A stretch of DNA of 64,000 nucleotides from an uncultured Mycoplasmatota bacterium. GTDB lineage: Bacteria > Bacillota_I > Bacilli_A > Izemoplasmatales > Izemoplasmataceae. The notes under the pieces were generated by a model. It was given only the letters and a program-made list of their open reading frames with translations, was not told where the DNA came from and made no database searches. Each line of letters opens with the position of its first letter. The first letter of the stretch is position 1. A program made the position numbers and the translations under genes. Of the stretch, positions 25,416 to 33,992 are shown one piece after another. The stretch spans positions 1 through 64,000 of the forward strand of contig CAJXLP010000001.1 of NCBI GenBank assembly GCA_913056275.1. Direction: 5' to 3'.

Positions 25416-25444
25416 ATTATGACACGCGTGTCACATACTGTCAA
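25416..25444 (-). promoter_or_regulatory. tetR-exporter promoter with overlapping TetR palindrome
   Basis: TTGACA (25444-25439), a 17-base spacer and CATAAT (25421-25416) read on the minus strand, with the start codon six bases beyond. TGACACGCGTGTCA at 25420-25433 is a perfect 14-bp palindrome lying between the two hexamers. Confidence 0.82.
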
Positions 25445-25462
25445 CACCGTCTTGTTTTCATT

Positions 25463-25490
25463 AAAAAAGGCCTCTTAAATAGAGGCCTTT
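25463..25490 (-). terminator. intrinsic terminator of uvrB
   Basis: Stem AAAGGCCTCT/AGAGGCCTTT with a five-base loop and a T6 tract on the minus strand. Confidence 0.92.
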
Positions 25491-27439
25491 ATTTCGAATA
25501 TAAGGTCGCGAAGGCTGGCAGCTTCTTCAAAGTCTAAGTTCTTAGCCGCTTTACGCATTTGCGAATCGAGATCATCAAGCATTAATCGTTTTTCTTCATT
25601 TGATAGCTCACTAATTCGTTTGGCTTCAATGTCGGCCGCGTCAATTTTCACTTTAATGGAATCTCGGACATCTTTACGAATGGTTTCAGGGGTAATTTTG
25701 AACTTCTCATTATGCGCCGTTTGAATGGCGCGGCGTCGATTCGTTTCACCAATCGCTTTTTCCATCGAGGGGGTGATTGAATTGGCAAATAAATCGACTT
25801 CTCCGTGCACGTTCCGTGCCGCACGACCAATCGTTTGAATCAACGACCGTTCACTTCTTAAAAATCCTTCTTTGTCTGCGTCTAAAATGGCGATGTAGCT
25901 GACTTCAGGTAAATCAAGTCCCTCTCTCAGTAAGTTTATCCCAACGAGCACATCATAGACGCCAAGACGTAAGTCACGAATGATGTCGATGCGGTCGAGT
26001 GATTTGATTTCTGAATGTAAGTAAGCAACTTTAATTCCCATCTCTTTTAAATAGGCGGTTAAGTCTTCACTCATTTTAATCGTTAATGTCGTGATCAGAA
26101 TTCGTTCGTTCTTTTCCATCCGGTCATAGATTTTTTCCATGAGCCGTTCAATTTGACCTTCTTTCGGTTGCACACTGACATTCGGATCTAAGAGACCGGT
26201 AGGCCGAATGATTTGTTCAATGATGTGCGGGGTTTTATCCATTTCGTAATCCCCTGGAGTGGCAGATACGTAGACGGCTTGTTTGATTTTCTTTTCAAAT
26301 TCTGTGAAGTTGAGGGGCCGGTTATCCATCGCACTTGGTAAACGAAAGCCAAAATCAACCAGTGTCCGTTTGCGCGCCTGGTCTCCGTTAAACATCCCTC
26401 TCACTTGCGGTAAGGTCACGTGTGATTCATCAACAATCAACACAAAGTCATCGCCAAAGAAATCAAGTAAGGTATTAGGCGTTTCACCTGCTTTACGCAA
26501 GGATAGATGCCTGGAGTAGTTTTCAACGCCCTTGCACGATCCCGTTTCTCTGAGCATTTCTAAGTCGAAGTTAGTCCGTTGTTTAATCCGCTCTTTCTCC
26601 ACTACTTTGCCTTCTTTATCGAAGGTTTCAATGGTTTCTGCGAGTTCTTTTTCAATGCGTCTTAAGGCTTCATCCAGTTTATCTTTATTGGTCACAAACT
26701 GCGTGGCGGGAAAGAGTGTTAAGACTTGGTACTCTTCAAAAATTTCTCCCGTTAACACATCGAACGAGCGAATGCGTTCAATTTCATCATCGAAGAATTC
26801 TACCCGATAAGCCACAGACTTTTTATAAGTCGGTAAGATTTCTACAGTATCGCCTTTGACCCGGTAGCTTCCCCGTTGAAAATCAAAATCATTGCGGACA
26901 AATAACATGTCCACAAGGCGTTTTAAAAGGGCGTCTCGGTCTACCGTTTCACCGGCTCTAAGCGTCAGGGTTGCGTCCCGGTAATCATCCGGGTCACCGA
27001 TCCCATAAATGCAAGAAACTGAAGCGACGACAATCACGTCTTTACGGTCGAGAAGTGAGGCCGTTGCTGAATGTCTAAGTTCATCGATTTCATCGTTGAT
27101 TGACGCATCTTTTTCGATGAATAAATCACGACTTGGCACGTACGCTTCTGGTTGGTAATAATCGTAATACGAGATGTAATATTCGACCCGGTTTTCCGGG
27201 AAAAATGACTTGAATTCTGAATACAACTGACCGGCCAATGTTTTGTTGTGGGCGAGTACTAATACGGGTTTATTAATCCGTTCAATGACGTTACTCATCG
27301 TGAAAGTTTTCCCGGTTCCTGTGGCACCTAAAAGCACTTGCTCTTTCACACCCTCTTCGATGTTAACAGCAATTTGTTCAATGGCTTTTTCCTGGTCCCC
27401 TTTGGGATCATATTGGCTGACGAGTTTAAATGTATCCAT
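25475..27439 (-). CDS. uvrB: UvrB excinuclease subunit
   Basis: This 654-residue protein is the damage-verifying subunit of nucleotide excision repair. Seen: Walker [16 protein letters not shown] near residue 40, the beta-hairpin region [12 protein letters not shown], helicase motif QTIGRAARN, and a C-terminal UVR domain ([22 protein letters not shown]) that contacts UvrC. uvrA is not in the window. The start ATG lacks a Shine-Dalgarno sequence; TGA-TATACT ends six bases upstream, so the transcript is probably leaderless. No SOS (LexA) box is evident. Confidence 0.97.
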   Translation of the reverse strand: MDTFKLVSQYDPKGDQEKAIEQIAVNIEEGVKEQVLLGATGTGKTFTMSNVIERINKPVLVLAHNKTLAGQLYSEFKSFFPENRVEYYISYYDYYQPEAYVPSRDLFIEKDASINDEIDELRHSATASLLDRKDVIVVASVSCIYGIGDPDDYRDATLTLRAGETVDRDALLKRLVDMLFVRNDFDFQRGSYRVKGDTVEILPTYKKSVAYRVEFFDDEIERIRSFDVLTGEIFEEYQVLTLFPATQFVTNKDKLDEALRRIEKELAETIETFDKEGKVVEKERIKQRTNFDLEMLRETGSCKGVENYSRHLSLRKAGETPNTLLDFFGDDFVLIVDESHVTLPQVRGMFNGDQARKRTLVDFGFRLPSAMDNRPLNFTEFEKKIKQAVYVSATPGDYEMDKTPHIIEQIIRPTGLLDPNVSVQPKEGQIERLMEKIYDRMEKNERILITTLTIKMSEDLTAYLKEMGIKVAYLHSEIKSLDRIDIIRDLRLGVYDVLVGINLLREGLDLPEVSYIAILDADKEGFLRSERSLIQTIGRAARNVHGEVDLFANSITPSMEKAIGETNRRRAIQTAHNEKFKITPETIRKDVRDSIKVKIDAADIEAKRISELSNEEKRLMLDDLDSQMRKAAKNLDFEEAASLRDLIFEIKASI

Positions 27440-27454
27440 ACCGGTAGTATATCA
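27440..27454 (-). promoter_or_regulatory. extended -10 promoter giving a leaderless uvrB transcript
   Basis: On the minus strand TGA-TATACT (TATACT at 27451-27446) is followed by ACCGGT and the ATG at 27439. Confidence 0.6.
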
Positions 27455-27463
27455 AACTCAAAG

Positions 27464-27495
27464 AAAAAAACCGGGAGGTAACCCTCACGGTTTTT
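27464..27495 (-). terminator. intrinsic terminator of the RND pump-tetR operon
   Basis: Stem AAAAACCG.GAGG/CCTC.CGGTTTTT with a small loop; the tetR stop codon is within it. Confidence 0.88.
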
Positions 27496-28066
27496 GTTGG
27501 ACACAAATCATTGAGTCAATCAATTCATTGAGATAAGTTTCTTTATCAAATGGGAGCCCTCGGTGGGACATTTCAACCATCGTCCCAACCATCATTGATT
27601 CCACGACGTGTTTTCGTTCAGCCGAGACAGTTGAAGAAATCTCACCAGCGTTTATGCCAGCTTCCATAACGTCCCAAAAGAATTCACGGTTGGCCGCTTG
27701 CACGGCTATCATCTTTGTTTCTAGACGTTTTTTTAAGGCGTCTGGCAACGTGTTGACTTCCGGATGATAGACCAGGTTTTGCATCATTCGTTTGTCTTCC
27801 ACGAGTTGCATGATTCTTAAAAAGTATCCTTTTAAACGGGCTTTAAAGTCCGCCGTTGTATCAGGGTCTAAGAGCACTGATTTATTGGTCTCCATGAGAT
27901 ATTCCAACGCCTCAGTAATCATCTCTTGTTTGGAGGGGAAATATTCATAAAGTGAGGACTTTGAACGGTTGAGATGTTCGGCTAAATTTTTCATTGTGAA
28001 TTTATCCGCTGCATGGGTATGTAAAAGTTCTAATACTTCTTCTAAAATATCGTCTTTCTTAGTCAC
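27485..28066 (-). CDS. TetR-family regulator downstream of the RND pump
   Basis: This 193-residue regulator has the helix-turn-helix FTMKNLAEHLNRSKSSLYEYFPSKQEM near its N-terminus. It overlaps the end of the RND gene by eight bases and is co-transcribed with it. A perfect 14-bp palindrome, ACCGAACGTTCGGT, in the pump promoter is its likely operator, so pump and regulator would be induced together. The ligand is unknown. Confidence 0.9.
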   Translation of the reverse strand: MTKKDDILEEVLELLHTHAADKFTMKNLAEHLNRSKSSLYEYFPSKQEMITEALEYLMETNKSVLLDPDTTADFKARLKGYFLRIMQLVEDKRMMQNLVYHPEVNTLPDALKKRLETKMIAVQAANREFFWDVMEAGINAGEISSTVSAERKHVVESMMVGTMVEMSHRGLPFDKETYLNELIDSMICVQQKP

Positions 28067-31000
28067 GCAAATCCCCCGCTTCTTCTAATGCGGTGTCAAA
28101 GTCTGGGGCAAAGTACGCGTCTTCATCACTCGCGAGACTGGCATTTTTCGGTGCATTTTTGGGCCGCTTAATGATCCAATAAATCACACCGGTTGCAAGT
28201 ATCGCAGCGATTAAACCGCCACCGATAATTCCAATGAGTAACGGATCTAACAGGTCACTCGTCCATAAGAACCCACCCGCTGCAACGGTCACGAGGCCTA
28301 GGAAAATTAGTAAGATTCTCAGTCCATGACGGGACACACTGTCATACATCAAGGGAACGACGAAGATGGTTAAGAACGTTCCGTAAATCAATCCCCCAAT
28401 TGAGGTTAAGGCGAGCGGTTGGGTAAGCTCAGTACCATCGCCGATCCCGGCAGCAAGTCCAGTCAAGGCTAGTATGGTAGTCAAAGCGGTCATAAAGATT
28501 GGCCGGAGTCTTGTTTCACCGGCCTTGAGTATCGCTTCTTGTAAGTCATAGCCTTGATCTCTTAGTTGATTGATGTAGTCGACCAAGACAATGCCGTTGT
28601 TGACGATGACACCCGCTAAGACGATCAACCCGAGTAAGGCGACCACACTGACCGGTGTATTAAAGATGTATAAGATACCGAGTCCACCGGTGAAGGCGAG
28701 GGGAATCGTGATCATAATAATGAAGGGATATTTCAGTGATTGGAACTGGCTGGCCATAATCATATATACAATTACAATTCCTAAAGCCGCGGCTAAAGCG
28801 AGTGTATTGACCGCTGCCCCAATTTCTTCGGATTCCCCTTGTAAAGTCACTGAGAATCCTTCCGGAAGTTCGTAGTCATCAAGTGCTGCTTGCGCATCTT
28901 CAGCAAGCAGTGAGGCATTAAACTCAGTTTCCACACCCGCTGTCACAGTGACTGAACGCGTGCCATTAATACGGTTAATGCTCGAGAAGCCTGGGACTTC
29001 TTCAATCAACGCAACGTCCGACAAGAACACTGGATTACCCGCGTTATCGACACTGACAATAATCGATTCAAACGTTTCAATGTCTTCTGCTACGGCATCC
29101 GCTGTGTCGCCCTCGTTAAAGAGTCTGACGGTGAATAAATCACCGGCCAATGACAAGGTCGTTACTTCATCGGGAGTGGCCAGTTGATTTCGGATAATTC
29201 CAAAGACTTGGGCGACGGTTAAGTTCAGTCCAATCGCCGCATCTTTATCGACGGTCACTTTAATTTCTTGAGTCGTTCGTCCCAGACCCGCATCCACATC
29301 ACGGTACCCTTCAATGCCCGCAATGAGGTCGGCCACATCGGTCGCAACGGTTCTCAAGGTTTCTAAGTCAGGGCCTTGGACGAGAATTTCAGCGCCTGAT
29401 CCGACTAAGAATGCCGTCGAGTTTTCGGTTCCTTGAATGCTCGTTTCAAGTGAGTCATAACCCGCTAAAATATCAGCGACATCATCGCGTAAATCATTGG
29501 TTGAAGTCGTCCGGTCGTCCACCAATACAATGTTTAAGTTGGCGGAGCCATTATCGCCTCCGGCAAACGGCCCAAAGCCACCCCCACCTAAGGTAATGCC
29601 TACACTGGCCACATCCTCAAGGGCTGAGATGTCTTGATAAATGGTGTCTAAGTCCGCTGTAAAGTCGGCAAAATCAAGGGCTTGATCTTCAGGGACTGAG
29701 ACGGTTCCAGTCAGCGTCCCTTCATCGGTGGCTGGGAAGAATTCAAACCCATTTGAGACACTGCCAACAACCGCAAGTCCAAATAACCCGAGCACCACGA
29801 TATAGACGAGCCATTTAAAGCGGTAAAAGCCGCCCAATATTGTTCGGTAGACGCGTTGATACGGTTTTTGAACGTCAGCGTTATCATCTTTTTGTACGCG
29901 AATGACTTTGTTGGCAATGGCCGGGACAAAGGTCAGCGCGATGATTAAACTGGCAACCAGTGAAAAGGCGATGGTGAGTGCCAGTTGTAAAAATATTTCT
30001 CGGATGAAATCTTCGATGAAAATAATTGGAGCAAACACCCCAACAGTCGTTAATGTGGACGCAGTGATGGCACCTGCCACTTGGCTAGTTCCCATGATCG
30101 CTGCGTCTTTATTTGACTTCCCTTCTTTTTTGTAGCGGAAGATGTTTTCAATGACGACGATGGAGTTATCCACCAACATCCCAATTCCTAACGCCAAGCC
30201 ACCGAGTGACACGACGTTTAAGGTAATGCCTGATAAGTAAATGAGAATCACAGCAAACGTTAAGCTGACAGGAATCGCAATTCCGACAACGAGGGTCGTC
30301 CGAATATTCCGTAAGAATACGAGTAAGACGATGATGGCTAAGATGCCCCCAAGTAGTAAGTTAGAGAGCACTCCATTGGTTGATTCTTCAATGACGTCGC
30401 CTTGATTTAACAGAGTCGTCACTTCTAAGTTTGAATAATCAGCTTCTAAATCACTGAGTGTCGCGAGCACACCATTGGTCACTTCAGTCACGGCAAACTC
30501 ACTGCCTTTTTGAATGGAGATGGTGATGGCATCTTCTCCGTTGACTTTTGAATATTGTTGGCCCAAAGTATCTTCAAAGGCCACGGTCGCCACATCCCCA
30601 AGCATCACCGGTTGTAAATTGGCCCCCGGCACATTAAAGTCTGCTAAAACGAGATTTTCTAACGCCGATAAGCCGTCGATATCATCGCCCACACGGACGA
30701 GATAAGACAAGCCATCTATCTCTACGAATCCAGCAGGAAAGGCAAAGTTTTGAGCTTGAATAATGTTTGAAATGTACTCAGAATCTAAGGTAAAACTCGG
30801 GGCTTGAGGCAACAAGGCAAAGGCTTCTTCTAAATTCTCATTGTACGCATCAATGGCGGCTTGATCTAAGCGAATGCGAATTTCTTGTTCGTAGCCGCCC
30901 GTAATGTCAAACGTCGCTACCCCAGCAACCCTTTCCACTTGCGGACGCATCACATCATCCACCCATTCGGTCAAGGTTTCTAGATCGAACCCTTCATAGG

Positions 31001-31433
31001 CCACAGAAAATGTATAGACTGGTAACTGATTGGGATTTAATCGGATTATCGTTGGGTAGCCGACCTCACCCGGTAAACTACTTTCTAACGCATTCAAACT
31101 TTCCCGCATCTCAGCCACCGCACTGTCCATGTTGGTGGTGGGAGAAAACTCGAGCGTCACCAGCGATAAGTTTTCACTGGACGTCGTTTGGACTTCTAAG
31201 ACGTTCGTCGTTGTTTGAAACGCATTTTCTAAAGGGATGGTCACATTATTTTCCACGTCTTCCGGAGTCGCCCCTGGATACGGGGTAATCACCACGGCAA
31301 ACGGTATATTGACAGACGGAAATAAATCAGTCGTTAAGCGGGTAAAGGAAACGACCCCAAATATCATCACTGCAATAATGACCATAAATACTGTGATCGC
31401 TTTTTCTACGGAAAATGTCACTAAGTTTTTCAT
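28059..31433 (-). CDS. RND-family efflux transporter (SwrC/AcrB-like, monoderm type)
   Basis: This 1124-residue transporter has two repeats of six helices and two large extracytoplasmic domains. Hallmarks: YPGATPEDVENNVTIPLENAF near residue 55, GGILAIIVLLVFLRN, LGIGMLVDNSIVVIENIFRY at about 410 with the proton-relay aspartate, and VIVNNGIVLVDYINQLRD in the second half. No membrane-fusion partner or outer channel is encoded, as in Bacillus SwrC. The C-terminus adds another membrane segment pair and an acidic tail. GAGGAGG precedes the ATG. Confidence 0.94.
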   Translation of the reverse strand: MKNLVTFSVEKAITVFMVIIAVMIFGVVSFTRLTTDLFPSVNIPFAVVITPYPGATPEDVENNVTIPLENAFQTTTNVLEVQTTSSENLSLVTLEFSPTTNMDSAVAEMRESLNALESSLPGEVGYPTIIRLNPNQLPVYTFSVAYEGFDLETLTEWVDDVMRPQVERVAGVATFDITGGYEQEIRIRLDQAAIDAYNENLEEAFALLPQAPSFTLDSEYISNIIQAQNFAFPAGFVEIDGLSYLVRVGDDIDGLSALENLVLADFNVPGANLQPVMLGDVATVAFEDTLGQQYSKVNGEDAITISIQKGSEFAVTEVTNGVLATLSDLEADYSNLEVTTLLNQGDVIEESTNGVLSNLLLGGILAIIVLLVFLRNIRTTLVVGIAIPVSLTFAVILIYLSGITLNVVSLGGLALGIGMLVDNSIVVIENIFRYKKEGKSNKDAAIMGTSQVAGAITASTLTTVGVFAPIIFIEDFIREIFLQLALTIAFSLVASLIIALTFVPAIANKVIRVQKDDNADVQKPYQRVYRTILGGFYRFKWLVYIVVLGLFGLAVVGSVSNGFEFFPATDEGTLTGTVSVPEDQALDFADFTADLDTIYQDISALEDVASVGITLGGGGFGPFAGGDNGSANLNIVLVDDRTTSTNDLRDDVADILAGYDSLETSIQGTENSTAFLVGSGAEILVQGPDLETLRTVATDVADLIAGIEGYRDVDAGLGRTTQEIKVTVDKDAAIGLNLTVAQVFGIIRNQLATPDEVTTLSLAGDLFTVRLFNEGDTADAVAEDIETFESIIVSVDNAGNPVFLSDVALIEEVPGFSSINRINGTRSVTVTAGVETEFNASLLAEDAQAALDDYELPEGFSVTLQGESEEIGAAVNTLALAAALGIVIVYMIMASQFQSLKYPFIIMITIPLAFTGGLGILYIFNTPVSVVALLGLIVLAGVIVNNGIVLVDYINQLRDQGYDLQEAILKAGETRLRPIFMTALTTILALTGLAAGIGDGTELTQPLALTSIGGLIYGTFLTIFVVPLMYDSVSRHGLRILLIFLGLVTVAAGGFLWTSDLLDPLLIGIIGGGLIAAILATGVIYWIIKRPKNAPKNASLASDEDAYFAPDFDTALEEAGDLRD

Positions 31434-31446
31434 AAATCCTCCTCAA

Positions 31447-31496
31447 ACCGAACGTTCGGTCGGGTATCAGTGTATCACATGTTTGATGCGTGTAAA
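31447..31496 (-). promoter_or_regulatory. RND pump promoter with 14-bp TetR-type palindrome
   Basis: TTTACA (31496-31491), 16 bases, TACACT (31474-31469, extended by TGA) reads on the minus strand. Just downstream lies ACCGAACGTTCGGT (31447-31460), a perfect 14-bp palindrome over the early transcribed region. Confidence 0.75.
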
Positions 31497-31507
31497 CATT
31501 CATGCAT

Positions 31508-31537
31508 AAAAAAAAGAGCTACCAGGCGGTAGCTCTT
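31508..31537 (-). terminator. intrinsic terminator of pfkA-pyk
   Basis: Stem AAGAGCTACC/GGTAGCTCTT with a four-base loop and an eight-base T tract on the minus strand. Confidence 0.93.
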
Positions 31538-32963
31538 ATGTGACATCGATAATGCGTAAACTATTAGTCGTTGATCCTAAGGGGAATCCACCGGTCACAA
31601 TGACTCGGCCTCCCGGCTTAATAAAGCCCTCTTTTTTGACCATTTCTACGGATTCTTTAATCAGTTTTTCTGTGTCCGTGCCAATCTCATAAACCATCGG
31701 GTACACCCCGTGTGAAAGCATGAGGCTGCGGGCAATCTGTGGATCTTTGGTGAGTGCTAAAATGACGGTGTTTGGCCGGTTTTGAGAAATTAACCGAGCG
31801 GTGTTTCCGGTAATGGTTGGCGTAATCACTAAATCCGCTTGGCCTTGTAAGACGGCGTACGCCACACTAGTTGCGATGTTAATGGGAATGGATCCCGCAT
31901 CGCTGTGGTCGCGAACGATGAACTCTTCACGTTTAATTTCTCGCTCTAAGCGCGCCGCAATATGGGCCATCATTTGGACGGTTTCGACAGGGTATTTACC
32001 AATCGCACTCTCTCCCGAGAGCATAATCGCATCCGAGCCATCCAAGATGGCATTGGCGACATCCGATACTTCCGCACGTGTGGGTTTCGGGTGTTCTTGC
32101 ATGCTTTCTAGCATTTGCGTGGCCGTAATCGACAGTTTATTTAACGCGTGCGCTTTCCGGATGATCATTTTTTGAATGACCGGGACTTCTTCCGGTCGCA
32201 CTTCAACGCCTAAATCTCCCCGAGCAATCATCACGCCATCGGCTTCATCAATGATTGCATCAATGTTGGTGACACCTTCTTGATTTTCAATTTTAGCGAT
32301 AATTTTAATGGATTCACCGCCGTACTTTTTCAACAAGTTCTTGAGTGTAATGACATCATCCGCGCGGCGGACAAATGAGGCGGCTAAGAAGTCGACGTGA
32401 TTGGTACATGCCCACTTGATGTCTGATTCATCTTTTTCTGAGATGTATGCTAAATTGAGTTCCATGCCCGGCACATTCACTCCGCGTCGGTCACGAATCT
32501 TATGCGTGTTTTGGGAGATTGTTTCGATGGTTTTGGTGACTGGGTCGATGGCCAGTACTTGCAAGGATAAATACCCATCATCGACGACAATAATCCCACC
32601 CAATTGGACGTCCTCGATTAACGCGGGGTAGGTGACTGAAAAGCGTTCCGAGTTGCCGACGATTTCGTCCATATGAATGATCACTTTTTGACCGACTTTG
32701 AAAGCCGCTTCACCGCCTTCAAACGTGTGCGTTCGAATCTCTGGTCCCTTCGTGTCAACAAGGGCCGCAACGTGTGTGCCAAGCTCTTGATTTAATTCGC
32801 GTAAGGTGTTTAAACGAATGAGGTGTTCAGCGTGCGTGGAGTGTGAAAAGTTAAAGCGCATCACATCCATGCCTGATTCGATGATTTGTTGCATCCGTTT
32901 TTTTTCTTCGATGGCCGGGCCAACAGTACAGACAATTTTCGTTTGGTTAAAAGACTTAATCAT
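31536..32963 (-). CDS. pyk: pyruvate kinase
   Basis: This 475-residue enzyme makes ATP and pyruvate from phosphoenolpyruvate. The active-site signature IIAKIENQEGVTNIDAII is present, as are MRFNFSH near the N-terminus and MIARGDLGVE. The length fits the core enzyme without the extra C-terminal phosphotransferase-like domain found in Bacillus. Its ATG overlaps the pfkA stop (ATGA) and has AAGGAG upstream, so the two glycolytic genes form one operon. Confidence 0.97.
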   Translation of the reverse strand: MIKSFNQTKIVCTVGPAIEEKKRMQQIIESGMDVMRFNFSHSTHAEHLIRLNTLRELNQELGTHVAALVDTKGPEIRTHTFEGGEAAFKVGQKVIIHMDEIVGNSERFSVTYPALIEDVQLGGIIVVDDGYLSLQVLAIDPVTKTIETISQNTHKIRDRRGVNVPGMELNLAYISEKDESDIKWACTNHVDFLAASFVRRADDVITLKNLLKKYGGESIKIIAKIENQEGVTNIDAIIDEADGVMIARGDLGVEVRPEEVPVIQKMIIRKAHALNKLSITATQMLESMQEHPKPTRAEVSDVANAILDGSDAIMLSGESAIGKYPVETVQMMAHIAARLEREIKREEFIVRDHSDAGSIPINIATSVAYAVLQGQADLVITPTITGNTARLISQNRPNTVILALTKDPQIARSLMLSHGVYPMVYEIGTDTEKLIKESVEMVKKEGFIKPGGRVIVTGGFPLGSTTNSLRIIDVT

Positions 32964-33934
32964 ACGTTCTCCTTCTTGTTGCGTAATTTCCCCACAAGCC
33001 CATACCGTTTGTTGGACACTTCTTTGGGCATTGCTAAGGCTTCTTCTATCGGGGTATGGACAATATCCATGCCACGTTGACCAACGACGTATCCACCGTC
33101 ATCTTGAGCAAGCAAAGACATCGCGTGCTCGCTCAACTCGGTGGCCAGTACTCGGTCATACGCCACGGGACTTCCACCCCGTTGAACGTGGCCTAAAATG
33201 GTCGCCCGGGTTTCGTAATTCGTTTTTTCATCTATGATTTTCGCAAGATCATATACATTGGTCATCTTTTCTGTGACCACGACAATCGCGTGGCGTTTTT
33301 CTCTGACGTAGGAATCTTGAATGGCTTGAATGGTTCGCTCTAAATCAAACCCTGTTTCTGGGGTAATAATAAATTCGCTGCCGACTGCAATTCCTGCGTA
33401 AAGGGCTAGATCTCCACAATGGCGTCCCATCACTTCGACGACACTACACCGGTGATGAGAAAACGACGTGTCGCGTAGTTTGTCCATCGAGTCTGTGGCA
33501 GTTTCTAAGGCCGTGTAAAAGCCGATTGAATAATCGGTCGAGGCAATATCGTTGTCGATGGTCCCAGGAATACCGATGGCTTTGACGCCGAGTCGATGCA
33601 TGGCTAAGGCTCCTTTAAATGAACCATCACCACCGATGACGACGAGGCCTTCGATGCCTAAATCTTGAAGTCTTTTTAAGGCTTTTTTTTGCACGTCTAA
33701 TTCTTTAAATTCCGGGTAGCGCGCACTTGCTAAAATGGTGCCCCCACGATTAATAATCCGGGACACATCGTGGCGATGAAGTTCTTTAATGTCACCTTCG
33801 GCCAATCCTTTAAATCCTTCGTACACCCCATACACTTGCATGCCGTAATGGTGGCCACTTCTAAGGACGGTTCGGATGGCTGCGTTCATGCCTGGAGCAT
33901 CGCCTCCAGAGGTCATTACTGCGATTTTTTTCAA
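32960..33934 (-). CDS. pfkA: ATP-dependent 6-phosphofructokinase (TTG start)
   Basis: This 324-residue enzyme phosphorylates fructose 6-phosphate. Seen: GGDAPGMNAAIR, GGDGSFKGA, PGTIDNDIASTDYSIGF with the catalytic aspartate, and EVMGRHCGDLALY. The start is TTG at 33934, which aligns with the family N-terminus KKIAVMTSGGDAPG and has GAGGTG six bases before it; the frame upstream runs into the promoter. An extended -10 (TGC TATAAT) precedes it, next to the hairpin that ends dnaE. pyk follows with a four-base overlap. Confidence 0.95.
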   Translation of the reverse strand: MKKIAVMTSGGDAPGMNAAIRTVLRSGHHYGMQVYGVYEGFKGLAEGDIKELHRHDVSRIINRGGTILASARYPEFKELDVQKKALKRLQDLGIEGLVVIGGDGSFKGALAMHRLGVKAIGIPGTIDNDIASTDYSIGFYTALETATDSMDKLRDTSFSHHRCSVVEVMGRHCGDLALYAGIAVGSEFIITPETGFDLERTIQAIQDSYVREKRHAIVVVTEKMTNVYDLAKIIDEKTNYETRATILGHVQRGGSPVAYDRVLATELSEHAMSLLAQDDGGYVVGQRGMDIVHTPIEEALAMPKEVSNKRYGLVGKLRNKKENV

Positions 33935-33960
33935 GCCATTCACCTCGCTGATATTATAGC

Positions 33961-33992
33961 ACAAATCCCATCCTCACTCGGACGGGATTTGT
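33961..33992 (-). terminator. hairpin after dnaE, overlapping the pfkA promoter region
   Basis: Arms ACAAATCCC/GGGATTTGT plus an inner TCC/GGA pairing form a strong hairpin around the dnaE stop codon. There is no T tract: the sequence after it goes straight into the TGC-TATAAT of pfkA. It may be a weak terminator or an RNA-stability element. Confidence 0.55.
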
